64,000 nt of DNA from Tetracentron sinense. Lineage: Eukaryota > Streptophyta > Magnoliopsida > Trochodendrales > Trochodendraceae. Positions 35,914 to 47,207 of the stretch are shown in pieces. The DNA lies in NCBI GenBank assembly GCA_015143295.1, contig CM026557.1:33737965-33801964 (forward strand). The letters are read 5' to 3'. Both the position numbers and the translations under genes were made by a program. The notes under the pieces were generated by a model. It was not told the DNA's origin. It worked only from the letters and a program-made list of their open reading frames with translations, and searched no databases. Within the stretch, counting starts at the first letter, position 1. Each line of letters starts with the position of its first letter.

Positions 35914-38900
35914 ATGGTACGGGACATAGGTTGGTCGCATGGCAAACAAATAGAAGGGAACAAGAATGGAGCAATATGTAATTATTGTGGCAAAAAAATA
36001 AGGAGTGGTGGAATTACCCGGTTAAAGTGGCATCTTGTGGGGGGTGATTCGAATGTGGTAGACTATCCAAGTTGTCCGATGGAGGTCAGACAAGCTATGA
36101 AGGTTAACCTTACCATTGGGGCTAAGCAGAGACTGGAGCATGTCGCAGAGCAAAAGGCAATCCGTCAAGAAATAAGGCGTGGTCTACAACCACCAGTAGA
36201 TGTGGATGATGATGACGAAGATGATACTTTATACTCAACCTACTGTATTGGAGTTGACGAGAGGCTAGCATATCGACAGGGCTATCATCAATCTATGCGC
36301 CAGCAGTGGGACAGAGATCAGGAGCGTTCATTTGCAGTTCGCATGCGGTTTGCCAATTTCAGAGGCAGTGTCGGAGCAGGACCATCTTGTTCGACTGGTA
36401 GGACATCTGATTTTGGGGCTGGGACACAACCACATGGTATGTTTGGCCGCAGCCAAAGCATGAAAGTCCCGGATCTGCCACATGATTCATTTCTGTACAA
36501 AAGTCTAAATGCTAAACAGAAGCTACTGAAGGAAATGTGGAGTGGGGGAAGTCTGGTGGAAACGCTTGGAACAGCTATATCCAAGTTTTTCATACATAGT
36601 CATGTGCCTGCTAATGCCACCGCAACCCCACAGTTTAAGAACATGATTCACGAGGCAGAACTGGTTGGGCCGTGGGTAGAGCCTCTTTCTCCATATGAGA
36701 TTACAGGTAAATACTTAGACGCAGAGAAGAATGAGATGAGAGACTATATTGACACTCTAAAGCCAATGTGGGAAAACTTTGGTGTCACTATTATGTGTGA
36801 TGGTTGGACAGGACCCACTAGGCTTTCGATCATCAACTCTATGGTGTACAGTCAGGGAAGGACAATATTTTTAAAGTCCGTTGATGCATCTGACAATATA
36901 AAGGATGCAAAATATATATATGACTTAATGAAGGGTGTTGTAGAGGAAGTGAGAAAGAAAAATGTAGTCCAGGTGGTGACTGATAATGGGAGTGCCTTCG
37001 TGAAGGCTGGGAAGATGCTTATGAAAAAGTATCCCTTATACTGGACCCCTTGCGCAGCCCATTGCATAGACCTGATGTTACAGGCAATAGGAGAAAGGAA
37101 ATCTGTGAAGGAGGTTATTGACGAGGCAAGAACGGTAACCAACTTCATATACAACCACAGTTGGGTTCTAACAAATATGAGGGCTTTGTGTGGTGGTGAA
37201 ATAGTACGACCAGGGACGACGCGCTTCACCACGAATTTTATTACCTTAGAGAGTTTGTCCAAACATAAAATTGGACTAAAGACATTATTCACTGGGACTG
37301 ATTGGGCAGAATATGGACAAAGGCGCACTATTTTGGCAAAAAAAGTTGAGGACATTATCCTTAATAACAAATTTTGGGACAAAGTGGATGATACGGCTGC
37401 TATACTAGAGCCTATTTACCGTGTCTTAAGGGTGATAAATGCAGATAAGTGGCCGACTATGGGTTCTGTGTACGAATTAATGCGGGTAATGAAGTTATCG
37501 ATAAAGAATGTGTCCCCTCGTGGATACAAGTGAGTCCACAAGATTATCGATGCTCGTTGGGATAAGATAATGGAGCATCCCCTTCATGCTGCTGGTAAGT
37601 TTGATGTTTATTAGATGTTTACATTGAAGTTATTGCATGCTTATAATACTAATTGCATGTCGTATAATTTTCACGTTTCAGCATATTATTTGAACCCAAA
37701 GTATCACTATAACTACAAATTGGGGAATCGGGATGACTTAATGAAGGCTGTTCACGACGTCTTCTAGACGTTTGACCCGAAGTGTAAGAGAAAGGGAGAC
37801 TTCGGGAATGAGGTGAAATGTCTTTATCTCGTTAACTATAGCATATTTATGTGCATTATTGCATTCTAATATATTCTATCTAATTGGAACATATTTTCTC
37901 AAAATCTATAGCTAGTGTGCTTCAGGGATGCGCGGGGGAGCTTTGGAAGAACTGCTACTAAGGATGGAAGGTCTAGGATGACACCGTGTGAGTAATTTCT
38001 TCTCAATAAAGTAATTATATTTTATTTCTCTACATCAAAATATATATGAAACTAATGGATAACATCTTTTAATTGTCAGCTGATTGGTGGCAAATGTACG
38101 GAACCGACTGTCCGACCCTCAGAAAATTGGCGGCTCACGTGTTAGCACAGACTGCTTCATCTTCAGCATGTGAGCGAAACTGGAGTACATTTGTCCTCAT
38201 CCACACAAAGCAGCGGAACCGACTTGGCTACAAAAAGCTGCAAAAATTGGTCTTCTGTCACTATAATATGAAGCTGCGACTCAATCAACTGCAGATTGAC
38301 ACTGGGAAGCAACCTGAGCAGGATCCTTTAGGCCTGATGTTAATCGGTGCCACTGAGGATCAAGATAATTCACTTTCTGAATGGGTTAAGGTTTCATCAC
38401 TTGATGAAGATGATGGGCGTCCGAACGCAGTTATAGCTAGCGCGACCATTGAGATGGGCATCGATGTAGAAACGGTTATTGCTATAGAAGTGGGGTCTAG
38501 CACTAGCGGCAGTAAGAGCAGCTTTAGCACAGAATCATTTGATGAGATGATCAGAAGTCCAAAAGGTCCTGAGACTTCAAGTGCAAGAACCGCTGTGACA
38601 AGTAGAATGTCCAATAGTAATAGTGAGGGTGGTGATGAGTCTGATGACCATGATGAGAGTGATGGAGGCGGCGACAGTCCTGGGGATGGAGGTAACATCG
38701 GAGTTGAGCCAGAGCAGAGGCCTCTGAGCCCATTCACCGCAGAGGCTGACTTTGACCATGCCACACATGACCAAGATCATGGTGCCTCACCTTCACATCC
38801 AGCAGAAAGCCAACCGATTCATTACGTCCCTCGTCGAGGAAGCCAGGGCAGGGGCAGGGGCAAAGAACGAGATGTGGGACACGATGCTTGGTTTGGGGGC

Positions 38901-39326
38901 ACGGAACATTCGGGCTCTAGTTCCAGAGGGTCTCAACATACATGGTTCTCCAGCCATGACCAGGATACACAGTCACAGGCATCAGGCTCTCAAGAACATA
39001 GTTATTCACAATCTACACAGGATCAATATCCTTATGGATATGTCTCAGGATATGAGCCACCTCCATATGAGTATGGAGGAGACAATTTCCAAATCCCAGT
39101 GCCTGTGCCAGTTGTGCCCAATCACCCACAGTATCCACCAATTGGCGTGCTACTACATCTTAGCCCAGATTACTACCAACATTATGTACATGAGTATACA
39201 TCCATGTACCATAATGTGATGAGTTAGGCACAGTATTGTACGTATGTGGAGAATCAGCACTATAGCCAGCCAAGTCAAGACAGAGATGATGACATCGAAC
39301 CTCCGCGTAACTCCTTCTGGTGGTGA
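35914..39326 (+). pseudogene. hAT transposase (BED / DUF659 / hAT dimerisation), decayed
   Basis: Four-exon plant hAT transposase: exon 1 35914-37594, exon 2 37682-37812, exon 3 37912-37987, exon 4 38080-39326, with GT-AG introns of 87, 99 and 92 bp. The N-terminus has a BED finger (C22, C25, H40, C54). DUF659 covers roughly residues 250-410, with CDGWT (Asp296), VTDNGSAF (Asp357) and CAAHCIDL, the first two RNase H-fold acidic residues of the hAT family. Exon 4 starts with the dimerisation domain (DWW, LA, SACERNWS, RNRL). A long acidic, then Gly/Ser/Gln/Tyr-rich tail follows and ends in NSFWW. Three in-frame stops break it: TGA 37531-37533 (where GYKW is expected), TAG 37765-37767 and TAG 39225-39227. 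Introns and frame are otherwise kept, so inactivation looks fairly recent. A domesticated gene is less likely given the stops. Confidence 0.88.
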
Positions 39327-39696
39327 TTGTAGGTTTTTTGGTGGGTTGTATTATGTATGTTTGTATTATTATGAATCTTATAAATTATGAATTTATGATT
39401 GATTGAGAAATGAATGAAACATGAATCAATCATACATTATTGTCACTCGTCAACGTATATCTTTGCTCTCTTCTTATTGCATCTCTTGTATACATTGTTA
39501 TTTTTTTAAATGTTTTTATTCTAAAAGGTGTATTAACATCTATTTTAACATTTCCTGAATTTTCACTACAAAATTCCATGTTTTGCCCTATTTTTTGTCA
39601 TTTTTTCTAAAAATCACCGATAAACGATTTATCTCCGATATATCTTTTTTCCGCGGCTCCGACATGTCGAGCAATATCGACATTTAGAACCTTGCC
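39327..39696 (+). other. hAT 3' flank
   Basis: AT-rich sequence downstream of the transposase, ending in CGATAAACG / CCGATATATC / ATATCGACAT subterminal-like words and the candidate terminal repeat. No gene. Confidence 0.55.
39676..39694 (-). repeat. Candidate hAT 3' terminal inverted repeat
   Basis: Read on the minus strand this is CAAGGTTCTAAATGTCGAT, a form common at the ends of plant hAT elements as I recall. It marks the switch from hAT-type sequence to copia coding sequence at 39697. The 8 bp after it (CCGATGGT) would be the target duplication. The matching left end was not found. Confidence 0.45.
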
Positions 39697-41094
39697 GATG
39701 GTAACATGGAGACCTATAAAGAAAGACTTATTACAAAAGGTTACACTCAAATTCAAGGAGTTGATTATGAGGATACCTTTTCACTTGTAGCTATGCTCAA
39801 ATCCATCAGGATAATGCTAGCTATAGCTGCACACCATGACTATGAGATATGACAAATGAATGTCAAAACTACTTTCCTTAATGGAATGTTAGAAGAAGAC
39901 ATCTATATGAAGAACCCATAGGCCTTCATTGCTCTAAACCAGGAGAACATAGTTTGCAAGCTATACAAGTCGATATATGGTTTTAAACAAGCTTCTAGAA
40001 GCTGGAACCAAAGATTTGATCTTTCGATCAAAAAATTTTGATTCCAAAAGAATTTAGAGGAATCTTGTATTTACAAGAAGGATAGTGGGAGAGCGGTAGT
40101 ATACCTTATTCTTTATGTAGATGACATCTTACTCATTGTGAATGATGTAAGGATGTTATCATCAGTCAAGATTTGGCTTTCTCAGTATTTCTCAATGAAA
40201 GATTTTGGAGAGGCATCCTATATTCTTGGAATAAAGATTCTGAAAGATAGAAAATGCCAGATGTTAGGATTGAGCCAAACTTCCTACATTGACAAGATTT
40301 TGTCAAGGTATACTAGGAGTGATTGTAAGACAACTCTCATTCCTTTTAGACATGGTGTTACTTTGTCTAAAAAGATGGCTCCTACATCTACTGATGACAT
40401 CGAGTAGATGAAGAGGTGTCCATATGCTTCAGCAATTGGGAGCCTCATGTATGTCATGCTATGTACTAAACTGGATATCTGTCATACAATGAGAGTTTTT
40501 TTGTAGGTTCCAAAGCAATCCAGGTGTCAATCATTGGATTGTTGTGAAGCATATAATGAAGTACCTGAAAAGGACTAAGGATTATATGCTTACTTTTCAA
40601 TCTGAAAATCTAGTTGGATTGGGTTATATTGATTCCGATTTCCAATCTGATCTAGACAATAGAGCTTCCACATCTGGGTATGTGTTCACACTGGGTGGTG
40701 CTACTGTCAGTTGGCGCAGCATAAAGCAGAAGAGTATTGCAGACTCCACCACAGAAGCAAAATATATTGCCGCTTTTGAAGCAGCAAAAGAAGCAATCTG
40801 GTTCAGAAGATTTTTACAAGAGCTAGGAAATGTTCCTTCAACACTTAAACTCATCACTCTCTTTTGTGATAGTAATGGTGCAATAGCGCAAAGCACATAA
40901 CGTAGGAGCCACAAGAATATGAAACATGTAGAGCAGAAGTATCATCTCATTCATGAGATAATTGAGAGGCAAGACATTGTTGTACAAAGATTAGTTCTCA
41001 ACTTAATGTTGCTGACTCGATGACTAAAGCTTTATCAGATAAAATATTTATAACATACTTAGATAGTATGAGATTGAAATCTATGTCACAGTGA
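39697..41094 (+). pseudogene. Ty1/copia reverse transcriptase and RNase H remnant (copia A)
   Basis: Starts abruptly inside the RT domain (reading DGN-x-ETYKERLITKGYTQ). It continues with [29 protein letters not shown] (the YVDD catalytic box), SMKDFGEASYILGIKI and SAIGSLMYVMLCT, then the RNase H part with STSGYVF, DSTTEAKYIAA and FCDSNGA. Stops include TGA 39850-39852 (where Trp is usual), a TAG near 39918, a TGA near 40039 and TAG 40405-40407, plus frameshifts. Gag, protease, integrase and the first part of RT are missing. The upstream cut coincides with the hAT boundary. Confidence 0.9.
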
Positions 41095-41115
41095 CTTTTA
41101 GGGCAAATGTGAGAT

Positions 41116-43361
41116 TATTGGACATTATGCCCTGAAAGGTCATTTAGATTGTAAGATTCTTATTGATTAGATTGATAAAGACATTTTCTTTATCTATTGT
41201 AAATTCATTATGGGTAATTAACCATGATCATGAGATGATCTATACGATATGAGATATCGATCAAGGTCCCTATGATATATTGTATGAAAGCTATATGATT
41301 GGATTATCACAGGCAGATATAGCTTTCCAGTTCCTTATACCTTATAGAGTCACAACTATGGGTAAAGTTGGGCACTTCACTTATATGACTACCATAATGG
41401 TAAGATGTTCTCAATGGTTAAGATATAATTTTATTTCAAATTATTGTAGTGAAGACTACACATCAGCATATGGTTGCTTAAATCTACACTGACTGATTGC
41501 ATGCAATGAGAGACCTCTTGCATAAACATACTATCAGATAGTTGGTCTCTCATTCACATTGAAGAGTTTTGATGATCCTTAGATCTGATGAGTTCATTTA
41601 TATCTGAGTGGTAATCTGACTATTTTGATTGCATAGAAGTACTCTCTACCTGAGGGACTACAATAAGGTGACAGTTGGATAATCAAAAAGCTGTTCAAGT
41701 CATGATGAATTTCAAACAAGAAATCCATGCTCATTAAATTGAGAGATTATCCAAGTTCCGGGTAAGACAGTACATTAAGCTTAAATCTAGCGCAGGTTAT
41801 TTTGAAATCAAATAAGTTTGAAATATATTTTTATTAAAATATATTATACTTAATAAAAGTTTTTCTCAAAATGTTTTACATGAGAAATGGTTTCTCATGG
41901 CTTAATCAAATGTCTTGAAAAGTCGGATGATGTACAATGGGCTATGAGTTAGATAGTATATTAATCTCAAAGGTCTATTAGGGATAATGTTATTGGAAGG
42001 ATCAATTGGATTAAAAAGTTCATGTGGCAGGATCCTTATTTGTTAATGTTCTTACACTGGGATTCAATTGCAACATGGATATCTCACGTCACTTGCAATT
42101 CCGATGTCATTCCAATTAAAGGGTCAATGGGATAACATCGGGTAAGCTAGGGCTAGAATGCTCCAGAGCAATCTGTGGAGATGCTCATTAAAGAAATACA
42201 AGCTCAATTAATAGATTAAATGTTAATCTATAATTTAATTGATTAAATGTTAATCTTTAATAAATAGAATAAATGTTAATCTATGGCTTAGATTAAATGT
42301 TAATCTAAATTAAAAGATAATAATTATTATTATTTAATTAACCAATATAAGGGGACATGGGTTTGACCCATATCCATAAAAGTCATCTAAAATGGACCTT
42401 ATTGGTGGGCTCAAGCCCATGAGATAGACTTATAGGGTGGACGCCCACTTCAAGAATCCCTAATGGTTAGGGAGTTTGTTAGTAGATAATTATTAATTAA
42501 TTAGTCCTTATCTAATGGGATTAGATTCCTTACTTGGAAAACAAGTAACAAAGAGATAAGGATTATCTTTATCATGACTTGGAGCTCAAGTCTCCCTCTC
42601 CCTCACGCCCACTCTAGCTCACGCCCACCCCTTGGGGGTTTCTAATTTAATTAGAATCCCTAGATTCTAGGGAGTTTGTTACATCCCATTAATTAAAGAA
42701 TCCTTTTATGAAAAAGAATCCTAAATTAGAAAGTTTGTTATAACTAATTAGTTATGGATAAACATGGAGTTTAATTAATGATAACAGTTATCATTATTTA
42801 GTAACTCATAAGGGATAACTATCATTATTGGATAATGATTAAGATTTGGTCTAGATGTGGATAAGATTCACATCAATCTATACCCAATACCCCAAACCGT
42901 GTGAAACATAATTCATTATTATTTCTCTCCCAAAACCGTGAGCTAGAGAGAGAGGTTTCTACTCTCCAAATTTTCGTGAGTTTCAAGGGACCTCAAGGGA
43001 TATTTCGAAGGTTAGGGTTTTGAACCTTAAGGGATTTTGGTATCTAGGGTTTTGAACCCTAAGGCTTTGTGAGATAAAAAGTCTATTCGATCATCATCCT
43101 TCTTCTCTTTGTTCTTTAAAAACCAAGGATAAATTCAAAAGCTTCGTGGGGCGCAACGAATAACGAGGATTGAGCTTTGAGTATTTCTTCGAGAAATCTC
43201 TATAAAGAGTTTTGACAATTCATCGTGTTTTGTGCTTCACCACTGAACATTATTCACCAAGGTAATTCTCTAAACATATAGTTAATATTATTTGTTATCC
43301 ACGGTGTAAATATCTTCGGGATCCAGTTTTCCACATAATTTTTTTATCTGGATTCCCATCA
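41116..43361 (+). repeat. Copia A LTR (candidate, about 2.2 kb)
   Basis: Begins after a degenerate PPT (GGGCAAATGTGAGAT) with TATTGGACATTATGCCC, probably a mutated TGTTGGAC, and ends CCCATCA two bases before a primer binding site. It contains five copies of TAAATGTTAATCT-like sequence (42216-42325) and two copies of GGGAGTTTGTTA. A long LTR for copia; the exact start is uncertain by some bases. Confidence 0.65.
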
Positions 43362-43363
43362 AG

Positions 43364-43381
43364 TGGTATTAGAGCTCATGG
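43364..43381 (+). promoter_or_regulatory. Primer binding site, copia A
   Basis: TGGTATTAGAGCTCATGG, one base from the canonical initiator-tRNA-Met PBS start TGGTATCAGAGC. It follows an LTR that itself follows RNase H, so this LTR sits between two internal regions. Confidence 0.8.
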
Positions 43382-44455
43382 TTAAGGAGAAATTTTTTTA
43401 TTTTTTAAAGGATAATTAAATAAGTAAAATAATTAATGAGATGAATTTTGTTTATTTATTTAAGCTCGTAAGTTTTTTCTTTTATTTGCTCTTGAGATGG
43501 ATAAATAATTAATTATTGTTATATTATTTATCGAATGAAATTTGATAATAATAATAATTAAATAATTTTAAAAAAATAGTTTAATGTGTTTTAATCAATT
43601 TTCAAAATAAATAATTTTACTTTTGAAATCCTTTTAAATGATTGGATCATTTAAAATATATTTGCTAAGGGTTTAAAATAATTTATGAACGTTTTTCTTA
43701 TAAATAGATTTTATTCAAAAATTTGAAAACCCAATAAAGTGATAAGATCATTTTATTATAATTGTTTTTATTTATTAACAATAATTAATCAATGGAAGTT
43801 TTGGATTTATTTAATTTATTCGAAATAATGTATTTCGGTTACGATTAGATCATAGGCTTTTTGTTAAATTAAATATTAAACTTTCCTTTTTGTTGATGAG
43901 ATCATGTTTAGGATTTTCCCTTCTCTTAATTTTTTATTTTAATCTTGAATAATATCATAACCAATTTTGAATAATAGTAGGACCAATCTTTATAAAAAGA
44001 TCTTGAATTCAAGAAAGAATCTTGCATTCAAGAAAAGAATAAAAGATTGTATAGATTTAAGAAAATCCTATCCATATTTAAAAAAATAATTTTATTGAAA
44101 TTGTTTGTTGGAAAACATAATAGTTTTATTTTTCGAGTTTGATCTATATGGGATATTGATTTTTCGAGCTTAATTGTAATTGTTATCATTCTTTTAATCT
44201 TTTAAAGTATCGGAAAAAATACTCCATCACCATGTTGCATTTAATTGTATGAAATTACAGTTATGGATTAATTATATATTCTATGATAATGCATTCATAT
44301 TATAGGAAAATATATAGTAGGATTTTGGCAAAATTTGTTAAGGATAAATTCATTTGGTTTCCCTAATAAAGGACGAATGAAAATCTGGTTTCACTAATGG
44401 CATTTAATTTCTGTATCATACATTGGTCGAGATGCCGTAGAGAATGCTGCAATGA
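43382..44455 (+). other. Copia A leader, AT-rich, no ORF
   Basis: Untranslated-leader type sequence after the PBS. No gag reading frame is recognisable before the RT copy begins. Confidence 0.6.
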
Positions 44456-44766
44456 TGATCTCAAATCCATCAGGAAAATGCTAGCAATAGCTGCACACAT
44501 GACTATGAGATATGGCAAATGAATGTTAAAACTGCTTTCCTTAATGGAATGTTAGAAGAAGACATCTATATGAAGAATCCTTAGGGCATCATTGCTCTTA
44601 ACTAGGAGAACATAGTTTACAAGCTATACAAGTCGATATATGGTTTGAAACAAGCTTCTAGAAGCTGGAACCAAAGATTTGATCTTTCGATTAAAATTTT
44701 TAGATTCCAAATGAATTTAGAAGAATCTTGTATTTCCAAGAAGGACAGTGGGAGAGCGGTAGTATA
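44456..44766 (+). pseudogene. Second copy of a copia A RT fragment
   Basis: About 311 bp closely matching 39795-40101 (KSIRKML, NVKTAFLNG-like, YGLKQASRSWN). It is broken by stops and a few differences and ends abruptly after GAGCGGTAGTATA, where the first copy continues into the YVDD region. Confidence 0.9.
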
Positions 44767-46049
44767 ATGAATGTCTGCAAAGTGATAATGCCTCATCATC
44801 TAGAATGATGAATACAGTTATACTTGTAGGTGAGTGTTATTATTTTCCAATAAACCATGATTTTAAGCATGATGTGATGAAATAGGTTTAATGGCCAAGA
44901 ATAGTGACGAAATGCTATGAATGAGAATATCTCATGTTTTTAGAATTTGTTCAAGTATACTATGATGATAATATGTCTTGTACGAACCCATATGAAATGT
45001 TTAAAGTTTTCCATATATTCATGATGATGCTCATAAGCACTCCGCACGATATGTTTCACTTAGCCGAGGTTTTCTCATAACCATAAATTTCAAGAATCAT
45101 AAGAAAGGTTTTTAAAGGCAATTCATAAGAAAGAAGCATCAAGGCATAAGCATTGACAAAACTAAACTTTGGGTTGGCATTTCTAAGACCGGTTACCTCA
45201 AGCTTACAAGGATCAAGTCTAAGATCTTACATAAATTCCAAGGATCATAAGTCTCGCAAAGTTTTCAAGAACTCATAAAAAAATGCATAAGTTTAAGATC
45301 TTGCATAAATCTCCAAGAATCATAAGCTCACAAGAACTTAAAAGCTCACAAAAAGCTCATAAGAACTCGAAGCTCACAAGAACTTGAAAGCTCATAAGAA
45401 ACTCATAAGAACTCACGAGGCTCATAAGCATTCATAAGAACTCATAAGCATGAACAATGTGATTTGTTTTCTACGAAAAATAAGTTTTGATGAAAGATTT
45501 TTCATGACGGGTTTTAAGCATGGACTTTGTGAATAGTATTCATTTAAGTACTTGTATATGGTATTATTGTCATTATAGCATTGTTAGCTAGTAGTTTGTG
45601 CTCTCTGAGTATTTCATGCTCAGCCATACATTTTATGTCGGTAGGTCCGTTCGACATCCCCAACTCTGAGCCATAGGTTGAGGAGGAATACGCAGAAGAA
45701 GAGGCGGATATCCCGTTATAGCCTCAGGAGAACAGAGATCTAGATAGGTGGCCTTATCTAGACTATTGTTGAGTAGAGAGACTGTGAGGTTTCTTTTCGT
45801 ATTTTGTTAAAGTGGACATGTCCACCTCAGCTTTTGGATTACGTTATTTTGTAAAAACTTGGAATACTGATCTTGTATAGAAAAGAAATTTTAAGTTTAC
45901 GCTTCTGTACCTTGATTTAAGCTTCTGCATTACTTTATACTTCCACTATGTATTGCCTTAGATATTTTACAGGATGGTTTGGTATCAGATATTTGCACAT
46001 CATGAGCCAAAGTATCTCTAACTCGTAGGGGGAATTTTGGGTCGCGACG
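44767..46049 (+). repeat. Probable Ty3/gypsy LTR or its remnant
   Basis: Ends GGGGGAATTTTGGGTCGCGAC just before a PBS, as many gypsy LTRs do (GGGTCGTGAC). The 5' boundary is not clear; it may lie close to the copia fragment. Internally 45240-45450 is a degenerate 15-20-bp repeat of AAGCTCATAAGAACTC. No coding potential. Confidence 0.5.
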
Positions 46050-46053
46050 AAGG

Positions 46054-46069
46054 TGGTGTCAGAGCCAAG
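46054..46069 (+). promoter_or_regulatory. Primer binding site, gypsy remnant
   Basis: TGGTGTCAGAGCCAAG, a one-base variant of the tRNA-Met PBS (TGGTATCAGAGCC). Confidence 0.75.
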
Positions 46070-47107
46070 ACATTAGGTTCTTTAGGGTCACTTAGAGTCT
46101 AATATCATGATGGAACAAGCATTGGATGATAAACTGAGTCATATTCCAAGTATAAGACATAATCCATGTTAGTCCTAGAACAGTCCCTTAGTCCATAACC
46201 GGTTGAAACCCAACTGAATTTAGTATCCTACTCTTCACCGACAATTGTATGCTCATCTATTGCAATTTATACCTTGATTTATTACTATTATGTCATTGAT
46301 ATGGATGAGCTTGAAGTTATGATTGAAATGAAGTTGGCTTCCAAGTTCGGCTCATGTTTATCTTGTTCTCAGGACTAAGTCATGAGACATGGCTGTCGGG
46401 GTCGCGGTTACCAATCCCTTGGACAACTGAAAACAAACCAGGGGGGGTATTGAGAGAAAAAAAAACCCCTCCATCGTGATGAACACCCGACTATCTCAAT
46501 TACTAATACTATGGTTGAATCATCACCATGCTAGCAGCCCACAGCCTCTTGCTCAAAAAAGAGGCTACTACAAGGGATCACTCAAACATCCACCTCTGAC
46601 ACATACTGCCCACTTCGGGACTCAAGGCATCTGAGGCTCCCTCCATACTTTCTATGACTTCAGACCCCTGTTACAGGGGAGGCTAGATAATCAATCAGAG
46701 AAGATCTTACTGCATTCGCTGCCTGATAGCAAGAGTATATTGGCTGCCTTCATGATGGAAGAAGAAGGACATCATGGTGGAGCGCTACATTGAGGCAGAG
46801 AGACACTGCCAAGGCCGGATAAGCATGGTCTTGGTAAGTTTTCTTCTATACCTTCTATGAGCAGTCTTTCCCCAAGATTGTTAGTACCAAGAAGGAGATG
46901 GATTTTCATGTCCCTAGTGCAAGGAGATATGGTGTGGCCGAGTCTGAGGCCAATTGTTGAGGTTGCCGATTCGCACCTGAAGCGCGCCTATGTATCATTG
47001 CAGAGAGAATCGAGTCCAAAGTTGAGTAGGCTCAAAGCCTTATCCAACCTCGTCTTTATACTTTAGGTTAGCCTTGGAGGTGAGATGTGGGAAAGCTGAA
47101 GCCTCGC
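46070..47107 (+). pseudogene. Ty3/gypsy gag remnant, ends at assembly gap
   Basis: Decayed reading frames across 46395-47090. Fragments such as FYEQSFPKIV, QGDM, GVAESEAN and RFAPEARL, spread over two frames, follow the order of a Retrotrans_gag domain (the FF...QG-x-MTVAEYEAKF...FAPE pattern). Several frameshifts and stops. Nothing after 47107 can be read because of the gap. Confidence 0.65.
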
Positions 47108-47207
47108 NNNNNNNNNNNNNNNNNNNNNNNNNNNNNNNNNNNNNNNNNNNNNNNNNNNNNNNNNNNNNNNNNNNNNNNNNNNNNNNNNNNNNNNNNNNNN
47201 NNNNNNN
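47108..47207. other. Assembly gap (100 N)
   Basis: Exactly 100 N, the usual placeholder for a gap of unknown size. Order and distance across it are not proven by the sequence. Confidence 0.99.

Noticed and set aside
38360..38780. Minus-strand frames opposite the hAT tail
   Set aside because: Shadows of the acidic/Ser-rich coding tail on the plus strand.
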